A stretch of 64,000 nucleotides of DNA, taken from NCBI RefSeq assembly GCF_002797975.1, contig NZ_PGET01000001.1, positions 3,913,501 through 3,977,500 on the forward strand. Reading direction: 5' to 3'. This DNA is from [Clostridium] celerecrescens 18A. GTDB taxonomy: Bacteria > Bacillota > Clostridia > Lachnospirales > Lachnospiraceae. The translations under genes were made by a program, and so were the position numbers. Each line of letters starts with the position of its first letter. Position 1 is the stretch's first letter. Below the pieces are notes generated by a model that searched no databases, was not told where the DNA came from, and saw only the letters and a program-made list of their open reading frames with translations. Positions 55,252 through 62,510 of the stretch are shown one piece after another.

Positions 55252-55779
55252 TTAAGTCCAATTACTTTTCTTAACGGGCATAAGGTAGTCTATGATAACC
55301 TTTTCACCCCGTTGAAGCGGCTCCGAATAACGTTGACGGGTATAAACTTCGCACCAATAGAAATTTTCATAGTCAATTGCTCCACCGGATTTTTCAATAG
55401 CTTCCGCAATCATCAAATATGCTGAATCTAGTATATCTGCAATATTATCGCCTTCGATTTGAACATGCGCGATTAAACCTTTAGGAATATGTTTAGCAAA
55501 CAGTCCTTCTGGTATTTTTGCATTGATTTGTACAAAGTCACCTATGATGATATTGAAGTTCTGTTTATCGCTAAAATTATACATGAAGCCTATTCCGTCA
55601 TTTTCGTCTATATCATCACAGCATTTGACATCTGACAGCCTGTTAAGTTTCTCAAATGTATCTCCTTGAAAAAAGTCTTGCCATACTTGACCTGCATTTG
55701 AAAAAGAGGTTTCCCGGAACATACCAACCATTAGGCGTTCGTCAGCTTCCTTATAGATGATTTTTTTCATTTCTGCCAT
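55252..55779 (-). CDS. GyrI-like small-molecule-binding protein
   Basis: This 175-residue protein starts MAEMKKIIYKEADERLMVGM at 55779 after TTGGAGG. It has the alternating fold of AraC effector-binding/GyrI-like domains, with GIGFMYNFSDKQNFNIIIGDFV, IPEGLFAKHIPKGLIAHVQIEGDNI and a C-terminal YENFYWCEVYTRQRYSEPLQRGEKVIIDYLMPV, where the Glu/Trp-rich strand lines the ligand pocket. It has no DNA-binding domain, so it may bind a drug or metabolite on its own. It is a single gene, with a repeat-type terminator downstream. Confidence 0.75.
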   Translation of the reverse strand: MAEMKKIIYKEADERLMVGMFRETSFSNAGQVWQDFFQGDTFEKLNRLSDVKCCDDIDENDGIGFMYNFSDKQNFNIIIGDFVQINAKIPEGLFAKHIPKGLIAHVQIEGDNIADILDSAYLMIAEAIEKSGGAIDYENFYWCEVYTRQRYSEPLQRGEKVIIDYLMPVKKSNWT

Positions 55780-55874
55780 AATTTGTTTTCCTCCAATAAA
55801 TCTCATATCTGAAAAGTTAATCGGAAGGTTATCATTGAGTTTTGTAACATCATTGGAATATGCTTTTTATGAAT

Positions 55875-55965
55875 AAAAAAGACCCCACATTTATGCGAAG
55901 TCTTTCCATATCACGAAACTCTATTCCCGGCTGAAAACCAGCCCAGAAAAATCATCCCGATTCAA
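55875..55965. repeat. Dispersed terminator-containing repeat, copy 3
   Basis: AAAAAAGACCCCACATTTAT and GCGAAGTCTTT form a hairpin similar to copies 1 and 2. It is followed by ATCACGAAACTCTATTCCC, CGGCTGAAAACCAGCCC and AAAAATCATCCCGATT, close to the sequence past copy 1. On the minus strand it lies between rpsR and the GyrI-like gene. A separate hairpin overlapping the rpsR stop (CCTTAT / ATAAGG, 56005-56019) may also help terminate. Confidence 0.6.
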
Positions 55966-56021
55966 TTATTTTTTGAGTAAAAATCCTTTACCCTACTCAC
56001 AAACCCTTATAAAATAAGGAT

Positions 56022-56288
56022 TTACTCCATAGTGTAAGGCATAAGAGCGATATGTCTAGCTCTCTTAATTGCAACAGTAAGCGCTCTCTGATGCTTTGCG
56101 CAGTTGCCAGTGATACGTCTAGGAAGGATTTTTCCTCTCTCAGACACATATCTTTTTAATTTATTTACATCCTTATAATCAATAACGCCGTTCTTCTCTC
56201 CGCAGAATACGCATACTTTTTTTCTTCTGCGCATGCCGCCTCTTTTGAACTTAGCGCCATCAGCTTTGTCATTCTTATTATATGCCAT
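56022..56288 (-). CDS. rpsR: 30S ribosomal protein S18
   Basis: This 88-residue protein has a basic N-terminus and the S18 core: [66 protein letters not shown] sequence (quoted in parts: [41 protein letters not shown]). The CxxC and NC residues suggest the zinc-binding form. It pairs with S6 in the 30S subunit. AGGAGG precedes the ATG. It is the third gene of the rpsF-ssb-rpsR operon. Confidence 0.98.
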   Translation of the reverse strand: MAYNKNDKADGAKFKRGGMRRRKKVCVFCGEKNGVIDYKDVNKLKRYVSERGKILPRRITGNCAKHQRALTVAIKRARHIALMPYTME

Positions 56289-56309
56289 TGGTACTACCTC
56301 CTGTTAGAT

Positions 56310-56765
56310 TTAGTTGAATGGAAGCCCTTCGTCTTCGACTCCATCCGGAATATTCATAAATCCATCGCCGATTGCACTGGAGGGTGCCGGTCTGGAGACT
56401 GGCTGATAACCGCCGCCGCCTTCTCCGGGAGCTCCGCCCTTGCTGTCTGCGAATTCCTGATCTTCTACAACGATATCTGTTGTATAAACCTTAATGCCGT
56501 CTTTATTCGTATAACTTCCAGTCTGGATCCTTCCGGAAATCAGTACTCTCATGCCCTGACGGAAATATTTCTCCGCAAACTCTCCTGCTCTGTCAAATGC
56601 AACGCAATTGATAAAATCAGCTGTCTGCTCATTGCCGTCCTGATTCCTGCGGCCTCTGCGGTCAACTGCAAGGGTATACCTTGCGACTGCCATAGCACGC
56701 TCTCCCTGGGAATATCTTACTTCTGGATCACGGGTCAATCTGCCCATAAGGATTACTTTGTTCAT
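56310..56765 (-). CDS. ssb: Single-stranded DNA-binding protein
   Basis: This 151-residue protein has an OB-fold (1-108; MNKVILMGRLTRDPEVRYSQG, DFINCVAFDRAGEFAEKYF, VLISGRIQTGSYTNKDG), a Gly-rich linker and an acidic tail DEGLPFN. The tip ends in -PFN rather than the common DDDIPF, so partner binding through the tail could differ a little. It binds single-stranded DNA in replication and repair. It sits between rpsF and rpsR as usual in Firmicutes. Confidence 0.97.
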   Translation of the reverse strand: MNKVILMGRLTRDPEVRYSQGERAMAVARYTLAVDRRGRRNQDGNEQTADFINCVAFDRAGEFAEKYFRQGMRVLISGRIQTGSYTNKDGIKVYTTDIVVEDQEFADSKGGAPGEGGGGYQPVSRPAPSSAIGDGFMNIPDGVEDEGLPFN

Positions 56766-56787
56766 ACGATCACGCTTTCTTTATCTA

Positions 56788-57075
56788 TTATGCCTCTTGT
56801 CTTACGCATAAGTATCTGATGACAGGTTCCATAATACGAATGTGTGCTTCCAACTCGTTGGGAGTTGTGGAATCGCCATCAAATTTGATGAAGTAGTAGA
56901 ATCCTTCTTTCATTTTCTGAATCTCGTAAGCTAATCTCTTCTTACCCCATTCATCAACGTTTGTTACAGCGCCGCCGAAACGTGTGATATAACCTGTAAC
57001 TTTTTCGATCGCTGCTGCTCTCTCTTCATCCTCGAGCTTTACGTTAAGAACAACGGCTAACTCATACTTGTTCAT
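56788..57075 (-). CDS. rpsF: 30S ribosomal protein S6
   Basis: This 95-residue protein starts MNKYELAVVLNVKLEDEERA and has the S6 core VDEWGKKRLAYEIQKMKEGFYYFIKF and the end RIMEPVIRYLCVRQEA. It forms the S6:S18 pair of the 30S platform. AAGGAGG precedes the ATG. A TATAAT -10 lies about 78 bp upstream. The leader could carry an S6:S18 autoregulatory element, though I could not define the CCG loop with confidence. Confidence 0.98.
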   Translation of the reverse strand: MNKYELAVVLNVKLEDEERAAAIEKVTGYITRFGGAVTNVDEWGKKRLAYEIQKMKEGFYYFIKFDGDSTTPNELEAHIRIMEPVIRYLCVRQEA

Positions 57076-57152
57076 GCTTCTTTACCTCCTTGTGGTCTCT
57101 GGCCCCTGCTTTCAGTTTCAGGAGCAAGGAATCTATATGTCACGGATTAATA

Positions 57153-57181
57153 TTATACCGGAAACATCTGACAAAAGCAAG
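57153..57181 (-). promoter_or_regulatory. Promoter of the rpsF-ssb-rpsR operon
   Basis: On the minus strand TTGCTT (57181-57176), a 17-bp spacer and TATAAT (57158-57153) lie upstream of rpsF. Only the -10 is strong. About 70 nt of leader separates it from the ribosome site. Confidence 0.5.
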
Positions 57182-57226
57182 TCCTTTTCTCATTTTCCCG
57201 AACTTTTTCCTTTGATTTCCAGCATT

Positions 57227-57424
57227 TTAGGTCTTCGGCAGACCATCCTGCCCTTTTAGGCCCCTGGTGTTCTTCTCCACCAGTTTCCTTGGCACCATCA
57301 CCTGATGGCTGCAGCCCATGCATTTTAATCGGAAATCCGCACCGACTCTCAAAATTTCCCACTCCTGGCTTCCGCAGGGATGGGGCTTTTTAAGTTTCAC
57401 AATATCTCCAACCTCGTAATTCAT
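57227..57424 (-). CDS. DUF951 family protein
   Basis: This 65-residue protein starts MNYEVGDIVKLKKPHPCGSQ and matches the DUF951 family found upstream of rpsF in Firmicutes. It has a CG..W..LRVGADFRLKC pattern and CMGCSHQVMVPR, a possible zinc-binding or nucleic-acid-binding fold. Function unknown. The ATG at 57424 is chosen with AGGTG six bases before it; a GTG at 57433 is an alternative. Confidence 0.9.
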   Translation of the reverse strand: MNYEVGDIVKLKKPHPCGSQEWEILRVGADFRLKCMGCSHQVMVPRKLVEKNTRGLKGQDGLPKT

Positions 57425-57473
57425 ATCCTTCACCTGCCCCTTCCGTCCATATCAATTTTCCCCTGCTGCCTGC

Positions 57474-58463
57474 TTATTTTAAAATAGAATCGATCTTATC
57501 TAATTCTTCCTTTGTAAATTTAAGATTGTTAAGACAAGCCGTACTGTCCTCCAGTTGTTTCACGCTGCTGGCACCAATCAGAACGGAAGTCACTGCCTCT
57601 TCTCGAAGCACCCAGGAAAGAGCCATACGAGCCAGTGTCTGTCCACGCTCCAGGGCCAGATCATTTAACTGCCTGATCTGATCCAGTTTTTCTTCTGACA
57701 GATATCGCCCGCCTACGGTCGTTCCCTGCCTTGCCGCTCTGGATTCCTGAGGAATGCCCTTTAAGTACTTGTCAGTCAAGGCTCCCTGGGCCAGAGGACT
57801 GTAGCAGATGCAGCCTACACCGTTTTCAAGGAGAGTGGAAAACAGCCCATCTTCTGCCGCTCTTTCAAACATGTTATATCTTGGCTGATCAATCAGGCAT
57901 GGAACTCCCATTTCTTTTAACATAAGAACCGCTTTCCTTGCCTCATGATCCCCGTAATTGGAGATTCCCACATAAAGAGCCTTTCCCTGCCTCACAATAT
58001 CAGCAAGCGTTCTCATGGTTTCCTCTAATGGGGTCTCCGGATCCGGCCTGTGGTGGTAGAAAATGTCCACATATTCCAGCCCCATCCGTTTTAAGCTTTG
58101 ATCCAGGCTGGCCATTAAGTACTTTCTGGAGCCCCAGTTTCCATACGGTCCGGGCCACATATCAAATCCGGCCTTGGTGGAAATGAGCAGCTCATCCCGG
58201 TAATTTCCCAAATCGCCTTTTAAAATCGCTCCGAAATTCTCCTCCGCTTTTCCTAATGCCGGAGAACCGTAGTTATTGGCCAGATCAAAATGGGTGATTC
58301 CCATATCAAATGCCCTTAAAAGAATTTCCCGCTGCTCCTGTAAAGGCTTTTCCATGCCAAAATTCTGCCATAAACCCAGGGATACTTTTGGAAGCAACAC
58401 TCCGCTTCTTCCGCAACGCTTGTATTCCATTTTCTCATATCTGTTTTCCGCTGCCTGATACAT
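57474..58463 (-). CDS. Aldo/keto reductase, YghZ-like
   Basis: This 329-residue NAD(P)H-dependent reductase has the TIM-barrel catalytic tetrad stretches: FDLANNYGSPALGKAEENFG (Asp, Tyr), LLISTKAG (Lys) and DIFYHHRPDPETP (His). The size and the motif VSLGLWQNFGMEKPL place it close to YghZ/L-glyceraldehyde 3-phosphate reductases. AGAGGTGAAATAGGT precedes the ATG. Physiological substrate unknown. A plus-strand terminator-like hairpin with T-run (58500-58528) lies upstream. Confidence 0.92.
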   Translation of the reverse strand: MYQAAENRYEKMEYKRCGRSGVLLPKVSLGLWQNFGMEKPLQEQREILLRAFDMGITHFDLANNYGSPALGKAEENFGAILKGDLGNYRDELLISTKAGFDMWPGPYGNWGSRKYLMASLDQSLKRMGLEYVDIFYHHRPDPETPLEETMRTLADIVRQGKALYVGISNYGDHEARKAVLMLKEMGVPCLIDQPRYNMFERAAEDGLFSTLLENGVGCICYSPLAQGALTDKYLKGIPQESRAARQGTTVGGRYLSEEKLDQIRQLNDLALERGQTLARMALSWVLREEAVTSVLIGASSVKQLEDSTACLNNLKFTKEELDKIDSILK

Positions 58464-58499
58464 ACCTATTTCACCTCTTATTTATTTTTATACTTCGCA

Positions 58500-58562
58500 C
58501 GGCATCGATTTCTGATGCCGGTTTTTTTCTAAAATATAAGGCGGATTCAAGCGAACCCGCCA
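58500..58562. terminator. Two hairpins between the acetyltransferase and reductase genes
   Basis: CGGCATC / GATGCCG (58500-58520) is followed on the plus strand by TTTTTTT. GGCGG-A-TTC / GAA-C-CCGCC (58540-58561) is followed on the minus strand by TTATATTTT, so it can end the acetyltransferase operon. No plus-strand gene is seen that would need the first one. Confidence 0.5.
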
Positions 58563-58597
58563 AAACTGACCTGCTTCATTCTCCTTTAACGAAAGCT

Positions 58598-59647
58598 TTA
58601 AGTAATTTCGTTAAAAAAGACTCCCTTTAAAGGCCTGATCCGTTCAACCAGAGACCTTCTGTCCTCAGGCACCGTAGGCATACTATATCCAAACAGCCAG
58701 GAGGTCATTTCGCTGATCCCCATGGACAAATGTGGCTTGATCCCGGATCCATCCTTTACCGGAATAAGGGAGGAACTATCCTGCCCCAGCTTCCACCGGA
58801 ACACTCCATCATTCTGGCGGATAAAGTCATCCTTTACCTCAATCAAAAGTTCCATCTCGCTGATCGGGCACTCCTCTTTTAATCGTATCACGGAAACAAA
58901 CTGTTCCAAATGAATGATCCTGCCCATAACAGCCGGTTTTAAGGGCCCTGTTTTCTTTATAAAATCAGGCAGACATATAAGCTCCCGCTGATTTTCTGCT
59001 GTCTCTCCGTAATAAGCCCACACACCGGCCAGTCTTTCTCTCTCATCCCGTGTAAAAAGAAGAATCAGATCTCCTCTGTCGCTTCTGACTTCTCTGCTTA
59101 AGTTCAGGTAATATTCCTCATCCCTGAGTGCATAGACCTCATATTTCTTTTCCAACTGCCTTCCTACGAATCTTGCAGCTTCCCTGCATTCATCCGACCG
59201 CTCCACAAAAGCACGGCGGCTTAAATGCAGCCGTCCTTTTTCGCTCAGCGCCACTTCCGGAAGATCGCAGATATAGGTAAAATCAAAAGGAAAGTATATC
59301 GCCGGATTAGCGGGCACAAGAAAGCAAAATCCCATCCGCTCCATATACATATCAGAAAAACAACGGCTCAAAAGCCGCCTCATATATCCCTGATGGCGGC
59401 AATCCGGATCCGTAGCAACACCGGCAATGTAATCAATCTTCCATAAACGGTCCTTGACCACCACCTCATAAGGATTGCGGTGCAGCATAGCTACCACCCG
59501 GTCCTCATTCCAGGCAGTTAGAATCTTATTCTTCCGCACCCTGTCCGAATAATAATAATCCATAAAGCTTTGGGAATCTTCAGAAAAAACCTTCTCCCAC
59601 AACGCCCGGCTCTCGCCTTTTTCTTCCTGCTTCAAATACCGTATCAT
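58598..59647 (-). CDS. GNAT-family N-acetyltransferase
   Basis: This 349-residue protein has an N-terminal GNAT domain (about 1-135) with LTAWNEDRVVAMLHRNPYEVV, the acetyl-CoA loop GVATDPDCRHQGYMRRLLSRC and FLVPANPAIYFPFDF. A C-terminal region of about 200 residues carries a second, weaker GNAT-like fold (MGISEMTSWLFGY), similar to Eis-type two-domain acetyltransferases. Substrate unknown. Its ATG lies 2 bp after the stop of the DUF2156 gene, in one operon. Confidence 0.85.
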   Translation of the reverse strand: MIRYLKQEEKGESRALWEKVFSEDSQSFMDYYYSDRVRKNKILTAWNEDRVVAMLHRNPYEVVVKDRLWKIDYIAGVATDPDCRHQGYMRRLLSRCFSDMYMERMGFCFLVPANPAIYFPFDFTYICDLPEVALSEKGRLHLSRRAFVERSDECREAARFVGRQLEKKYEVYALRDEEYYLNLSREVRSDRGDLILLFTRDERERLAGVWAYYGETAENQRELICLPDFIKKTGPLKPAVMGRIIHLEQFVSVIRLKEECPISEMELLIEVKDDFIRQNDGVFRWKLGQDSSSLIPVKDGSGIKPHLSMGISEMTSWLFGYSMPTVPEDRRSLVERIRPLKGVFFNEIT

Positions 59648-59649
59648 AA

Positions 59650-60570
59650 TTAAAAGCCCTTCTGAACGACTCCGTATTTTCTTGCAAAGTTAATGGGGTA
59701 ATAAGACATTTTCGCCTTTCGCAGGCCTTCCATCCCAACATCGTCCTCCCGGTTGATAAGCACCGGATTTTCCGGGAATGCGTGGATCAAAAACTGCTGG
59801 TTAATAAACTGGTAAAGCCCTTTCACATTGGGGTCAGCCTTTTCAATGTGGATGACTGCCATGTTTTCAAAGGGATTGTAAGTGCCGATGGTAAAGGCCT
59901 TTAAAATACCGTCGATATAAACACCCGCCATCCTTACGTTAAGCACAGAACAGTTCTTCAAAATATCATGGATGCCCATAACCTCATAATCCAACTGTCG
60001 GACGAATTCTGCGGCTTCTACCTTATTCTCCCACCATTCATCCAGAAATTCCAGCACATTATCCCGGTCTGAACAGCAAAGGGTTCGGTATTCATACCTG
60101 CCCTCATATTCCCTTAAAAATGAGTTTAAATGATTTTTCTTCTTATGGAGCTTTTTCCCTGCCAGGGTTCTCATGGCCTCCCCATCGTATAGATAATCCT
60201 TTAAGTCTTCTTGTTCTATGACCTCAAACTTTTCCGGATCCAGCTTTAAGAAATTAATTGCCTCTTCATCCGCAAGATAGATGCGTAGAGGCTTTTTTAA
60301 TACCTGATTAAAATAATCTACCATTTCCTGAAAATAATGAGGAAGATCCTCTTCTCTGCACATAGGCATTGCAGAAAATGGCTCTCCGTCCTTTTCCATT
60401 AAAAACAACAATGCCTTATCATCACTTATAGCATACTTTACATGATAATAATTTCTCCAGATAAAACTGTCTAAATATACACTGTCACAGGTTTTGTTGG
60501 GCCGCAAGGCATAAAAAGGCGTTATTTTCTTTATGTCCTCTGCCTCAATCGGCTTAAATTGTAAATTCAT
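59650..60570 (-). CDS. DUF2156 (phosphatidylglycerol lysyltransferase C-terminal-like) protein
   Basis: This 306-residue soluble protein resembles the DUF2156 domain of MprF-type aminoacyl-phosphatidylglycerol synthases but lacks the membrane part. Features include YALRPNKTCDSVYLDSFIWRNYYH, LAGKKLHKKKNHLNSFLREY, AFTIGTYNPFENMAVIHIEKADPNVKGLYQFINQQF and the basic REDDVGMEGLRKAK motif. It may be a GNAT-fold enzyme using aminoacyl-tRNA or an unknown donor. It is encoded just ahead of a GNAT acetyltransferase, so the two may act together. Start at 60570. Confidence 0.85.
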   Translation of the reverse strand: MNLQFKPIEAEDIKKITPFYALRPNKTCDSVYLDSFIWRNYYHVKYAISDDKALLFLMEKDGEPFSAMPMCREEDLPHYFQEMVDYFNQVLKKPLRIYLADEEAINFLKLDPEKFEVIEQEDLKDYLYDGEAMRTLAGKKLHKKKNHLNSFLREYEGRYEYRTLCCSDRDNVLEFLDEWWENKVEAAEFVRQLDYEVMGIHDILKNCSVLNVRMAGVYIDGILKAFTIGTYNPFENMAVIHIEKADPNVKGLYQFINQQFLIHAFPENPVLINREDDVGMEGLRKAKMSYYPINFARKYGVVQKGF

Positions 60571-60593
60571 AGTCGTTCCCTTCTATATTACTG

Positions 60594-60998
60594 TTAACTT
60601 TTTTTTATAAAATCGATGCCGCATTTTGGACAATGAATGCTGATCTTTCCTTTTCCCCTGGGAATCCTGATTTTCTGCCTGCAATTTGGGCATTTGTAAA
60701 TATGATATTTCCTGCTTTGCTGAAGCTTAAAACGACATCTCCGGAATACTTCCGAGATCCGAAACCAAATGCGTTCAAATTTTTGATTTTCTTCGAAACG
60801 CTTTCCGATATTTTTTGAGAACACGCGAAAATAGCATAAAAATAAAAAAACCAAAGCCGCAATGTTCACCCAACTACTCCGGCTGAACAATCCGGCCGCA
60901 AGAAAAACACAAGCTACGGCGTTTAAAAACTGTCCCAGCCTGTCCATACCGTATCTTCCGATCATAAAACGTGTAAAACGTTCTCTAAATCCATTCAT
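60594..60998 (-). CDS. Small membrane protein with a C-terminal zinc ribbon
   Basis: This 134-residue protein starts MNGFRERFTRF; a GTG 24 bp upstream with AAGG is an alternative. It has two hydrophobic helices (AVACVFLAAGLFSRSSWVNIAALVFLFLCYF) and a C-terminal domain with four cysteines in CPNCRQKIRIP ... CPKCGIDF, forming a zinc ribbon. It is 23 bp upstream of the DUF2156 gene on the same strand. I do not recognise a family and assign no function. Confidence 0.75.
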   Translation of the reverse strand: MNGFRERFTRFMIGRYGMDRLGQFLNAVACVFLAAGLFSRSSWVNIAALVFLFLCYFRVFSKNIGKRFEENQKFERIWFRISEVFRRCRFKLQQSRKYHIYKCPNCRQKIRIPRGKGKISIHCPKCGIDFIKKS

Positions 60999-61088
60999 CC
61001 TGTATCTGCCGCCTCTTTTCACTTTGCCTTAACTATAATAACGTATTGGATGAAAGTCAATGTTCCTGATAAATATTTCATAATCTTT

Positions 61089-62018
61089 TCAGAATTGGTT
61101 CTTAGTCATATCCCTGTACTGCTTGGGCGTCAGGCCATACCGCTCCTTAAACAACCGGTGAAAATAACTGTTGTTTTCATAACCCACTTCTGCAATGATC
61201 TCTTCCACTGGCTTCGACGTGGAAGTAAGATAATTTGCTGCCCTCATCATCCGGATAAGCTGCAGGCATTCCGTAAATGTCACTTGATAATGCCGTTTAA
61301 ACAAACGGCTGATATAATAAGACGGCTGCATGGACAGAGCTGAAAACTCCTCTAAAGTTGCGGTTGGATAATTGTTTTCTAAATATTGATATGCAGTCAT
61401 TGCGATCTTTTCCTCATATTGGGCCATATCATGCAATTCTGCCTTATCTACATTATAGAACAGCTCCATGATCAATATTCCCATGGTAGCCTGATTAATT
61501 TCCTCCCTGCCTTTTTTATCTCCCATCATCGACCAGATCATATTCTCCAGCAAATTCTTTGCAGGCAGCATATCCTGCAAATGAAAATGAAGGTAATCCG
61601 CCACAGAATGCTTCCCTGACGCAGACCCGGTAAAAAAGCGGCGCAGAACGCCTCCGTCCTCTATTGTCAGCTCCAGATGGAAGAAAAATTCCGGCAGCAG
61701 AAAGAAATGTACAGCAATATCCTCCCTTTCTGCAGGTTCAACGGCATGTCTTGTCCCCTGCCTTATGAGTAAAAGATCATTGGTATCCAGACGGACAATA
61801 CTGCTCCCATTGATCACATGAACCGTAGACCCGCTGCACATATAAACCAGCTCTATATAATTATGGCAATGATCTGGAATCGGAACCTTGTGAGGCTGGC
61901 AGCAAATATCCATCAGCTTTCTCCGGCCCATAGCAGCATCCTCATCAGCCAGGCCTCTCCTTATGTCATTATTGCCTTCTGATGCGCTCCTTAAATATTC
62001 CAGAAGTTCTTTTTCCAT
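61089..62018 (-). CDS. AraC-family transcriptional regulator
   Basis: This 309-residue regulator starts MEKELLEYL at 62018 after GGAGGG; a TTG 12 bp upstream overlaps that site and is rejected. The N-terminal cupin (about 40-130; VPIPDHCHNYIELVYMCSG) senses a small molecule. The C-terminal AraC pair has FSALSMQPSYYISRLFKRHYQ and IIAEVGYENNSYFHRLFKERYG. It is divergent from the HPr-like gene. Confidence 0.92.
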   Translation of the reverse strand: MEKELLEYLRSASEGNNDIRRGLADEDAAMGRRKLMDICCQPHKVPIPDHCHNYIELVYMCSGSTVHVINGSSIVRLDTNDLLLIRQGTRHAVEPAEREDIAVHFFLLPEFFFHLELTIEDGGVLRRFFTGSASGKHSVADYLHFHLQDMLPAKNLLENMIWSMMGDKKGREEINQATMGILIMELFYNVDKAELHDMAQYEEKIAMTAYQYLENNYPTATLEEFSALSMQPSYYISRLFKRHYQVTFTECLQLIRMMRAANYLTSTSKPVEEIIAEVGYENNSYFHRLFKERYGLTPKQYRDMTKNQF

Positions 62019-62199
62019 GCTTCCCTCCAAATGACAAATTTAATGCTTTACCCCGGGCTATTATACCACCATCTCCTCATTATTTGCAAGAAAGGACGGT
62101 TTTTATACAAATTTAGACATGGCTTATTTATTATATATTACATATAATCAGCTTGGAATTTTATTCTTATACAAACATCTTTTTTACGAGGTGAGCCAC

Positions 62200-62442
62200 A
62201 TGAAAAGGTACCCCATCCGCTTAGGAAGTGTTGACGAAGTGACCGCATTCGTCAAAGCAGTCAATCAGTATGACTGCGACATGGATTTATGCAAAGGAAG
62301 CGTTATCATTGATGCAAAGTCCTTTCTCGGCCTTATGACCATTTGTCCGGATGCCGATTTGGAGCTTATCATCCATAACAATGACCACAAGGAAATTCTG
62401 GACTCTCTGTCCGATTTTCTGCTTGACCAAAAAACAGCATAA
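62200..62442 (+). CDS. HPr-like domain protein lacking the catalytic histidine (Crh-like)
   Basis: This 80-residue protein starts MKRYPIRLGSVDEVTAFVKA at 62200 with a GAGGTG site; upstream in-frame codons lack one. It has the HPr fold: NQYDCDMDLCKGSVIIDAKSFLGLM aligns with the HPr region around Ser46, and the serine is kept. The stretch where HPr has GLHARPA reads GSVDEVTAF, so the phosphorylatable His15 is absent. As in Bacillus Crh, a regulatory role through Ser phosphorylation and CcpA is likely, not PTS phosphotransfer. Confidence 0.82.
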   Translation: MKRYPIRLGSVDEVTAFVKAVNQYDCDMDLCKGSVIIDAKSFLGLMTICPDADLELIIHNNDHKEILDSLSDFLLDQKTA

Positions 62443-62457
62443 CCAATACAGAGGTAT

Positions 62458-62502
62458 AAAAAGGAGGCCCGGTAATCCAACGATTTACCGGGCCTCCTTT
62501 TT
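62458..62502. terminator. Bidirectional terminator between HPr-like and chemotaxis genes
   Basis: AAAAAGGAGGCCCGGTAA (62458-62475) and TTACCGGGCCTCCTTTTT (62485-62502) form a perfect 18-bp stem with a 9-nt loop and A/T tails on both strands. Confidence 0.9.
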
Positions 62503-62510
62503 ATGGTTTC

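Noticed and set aside
57076..57150. S6:S18 autoregulatory leader RNA upstream of rpsF
   Set aside because: I could not identify the expected conserved CCG loop in a stable hairpin, so I did not annotate it.
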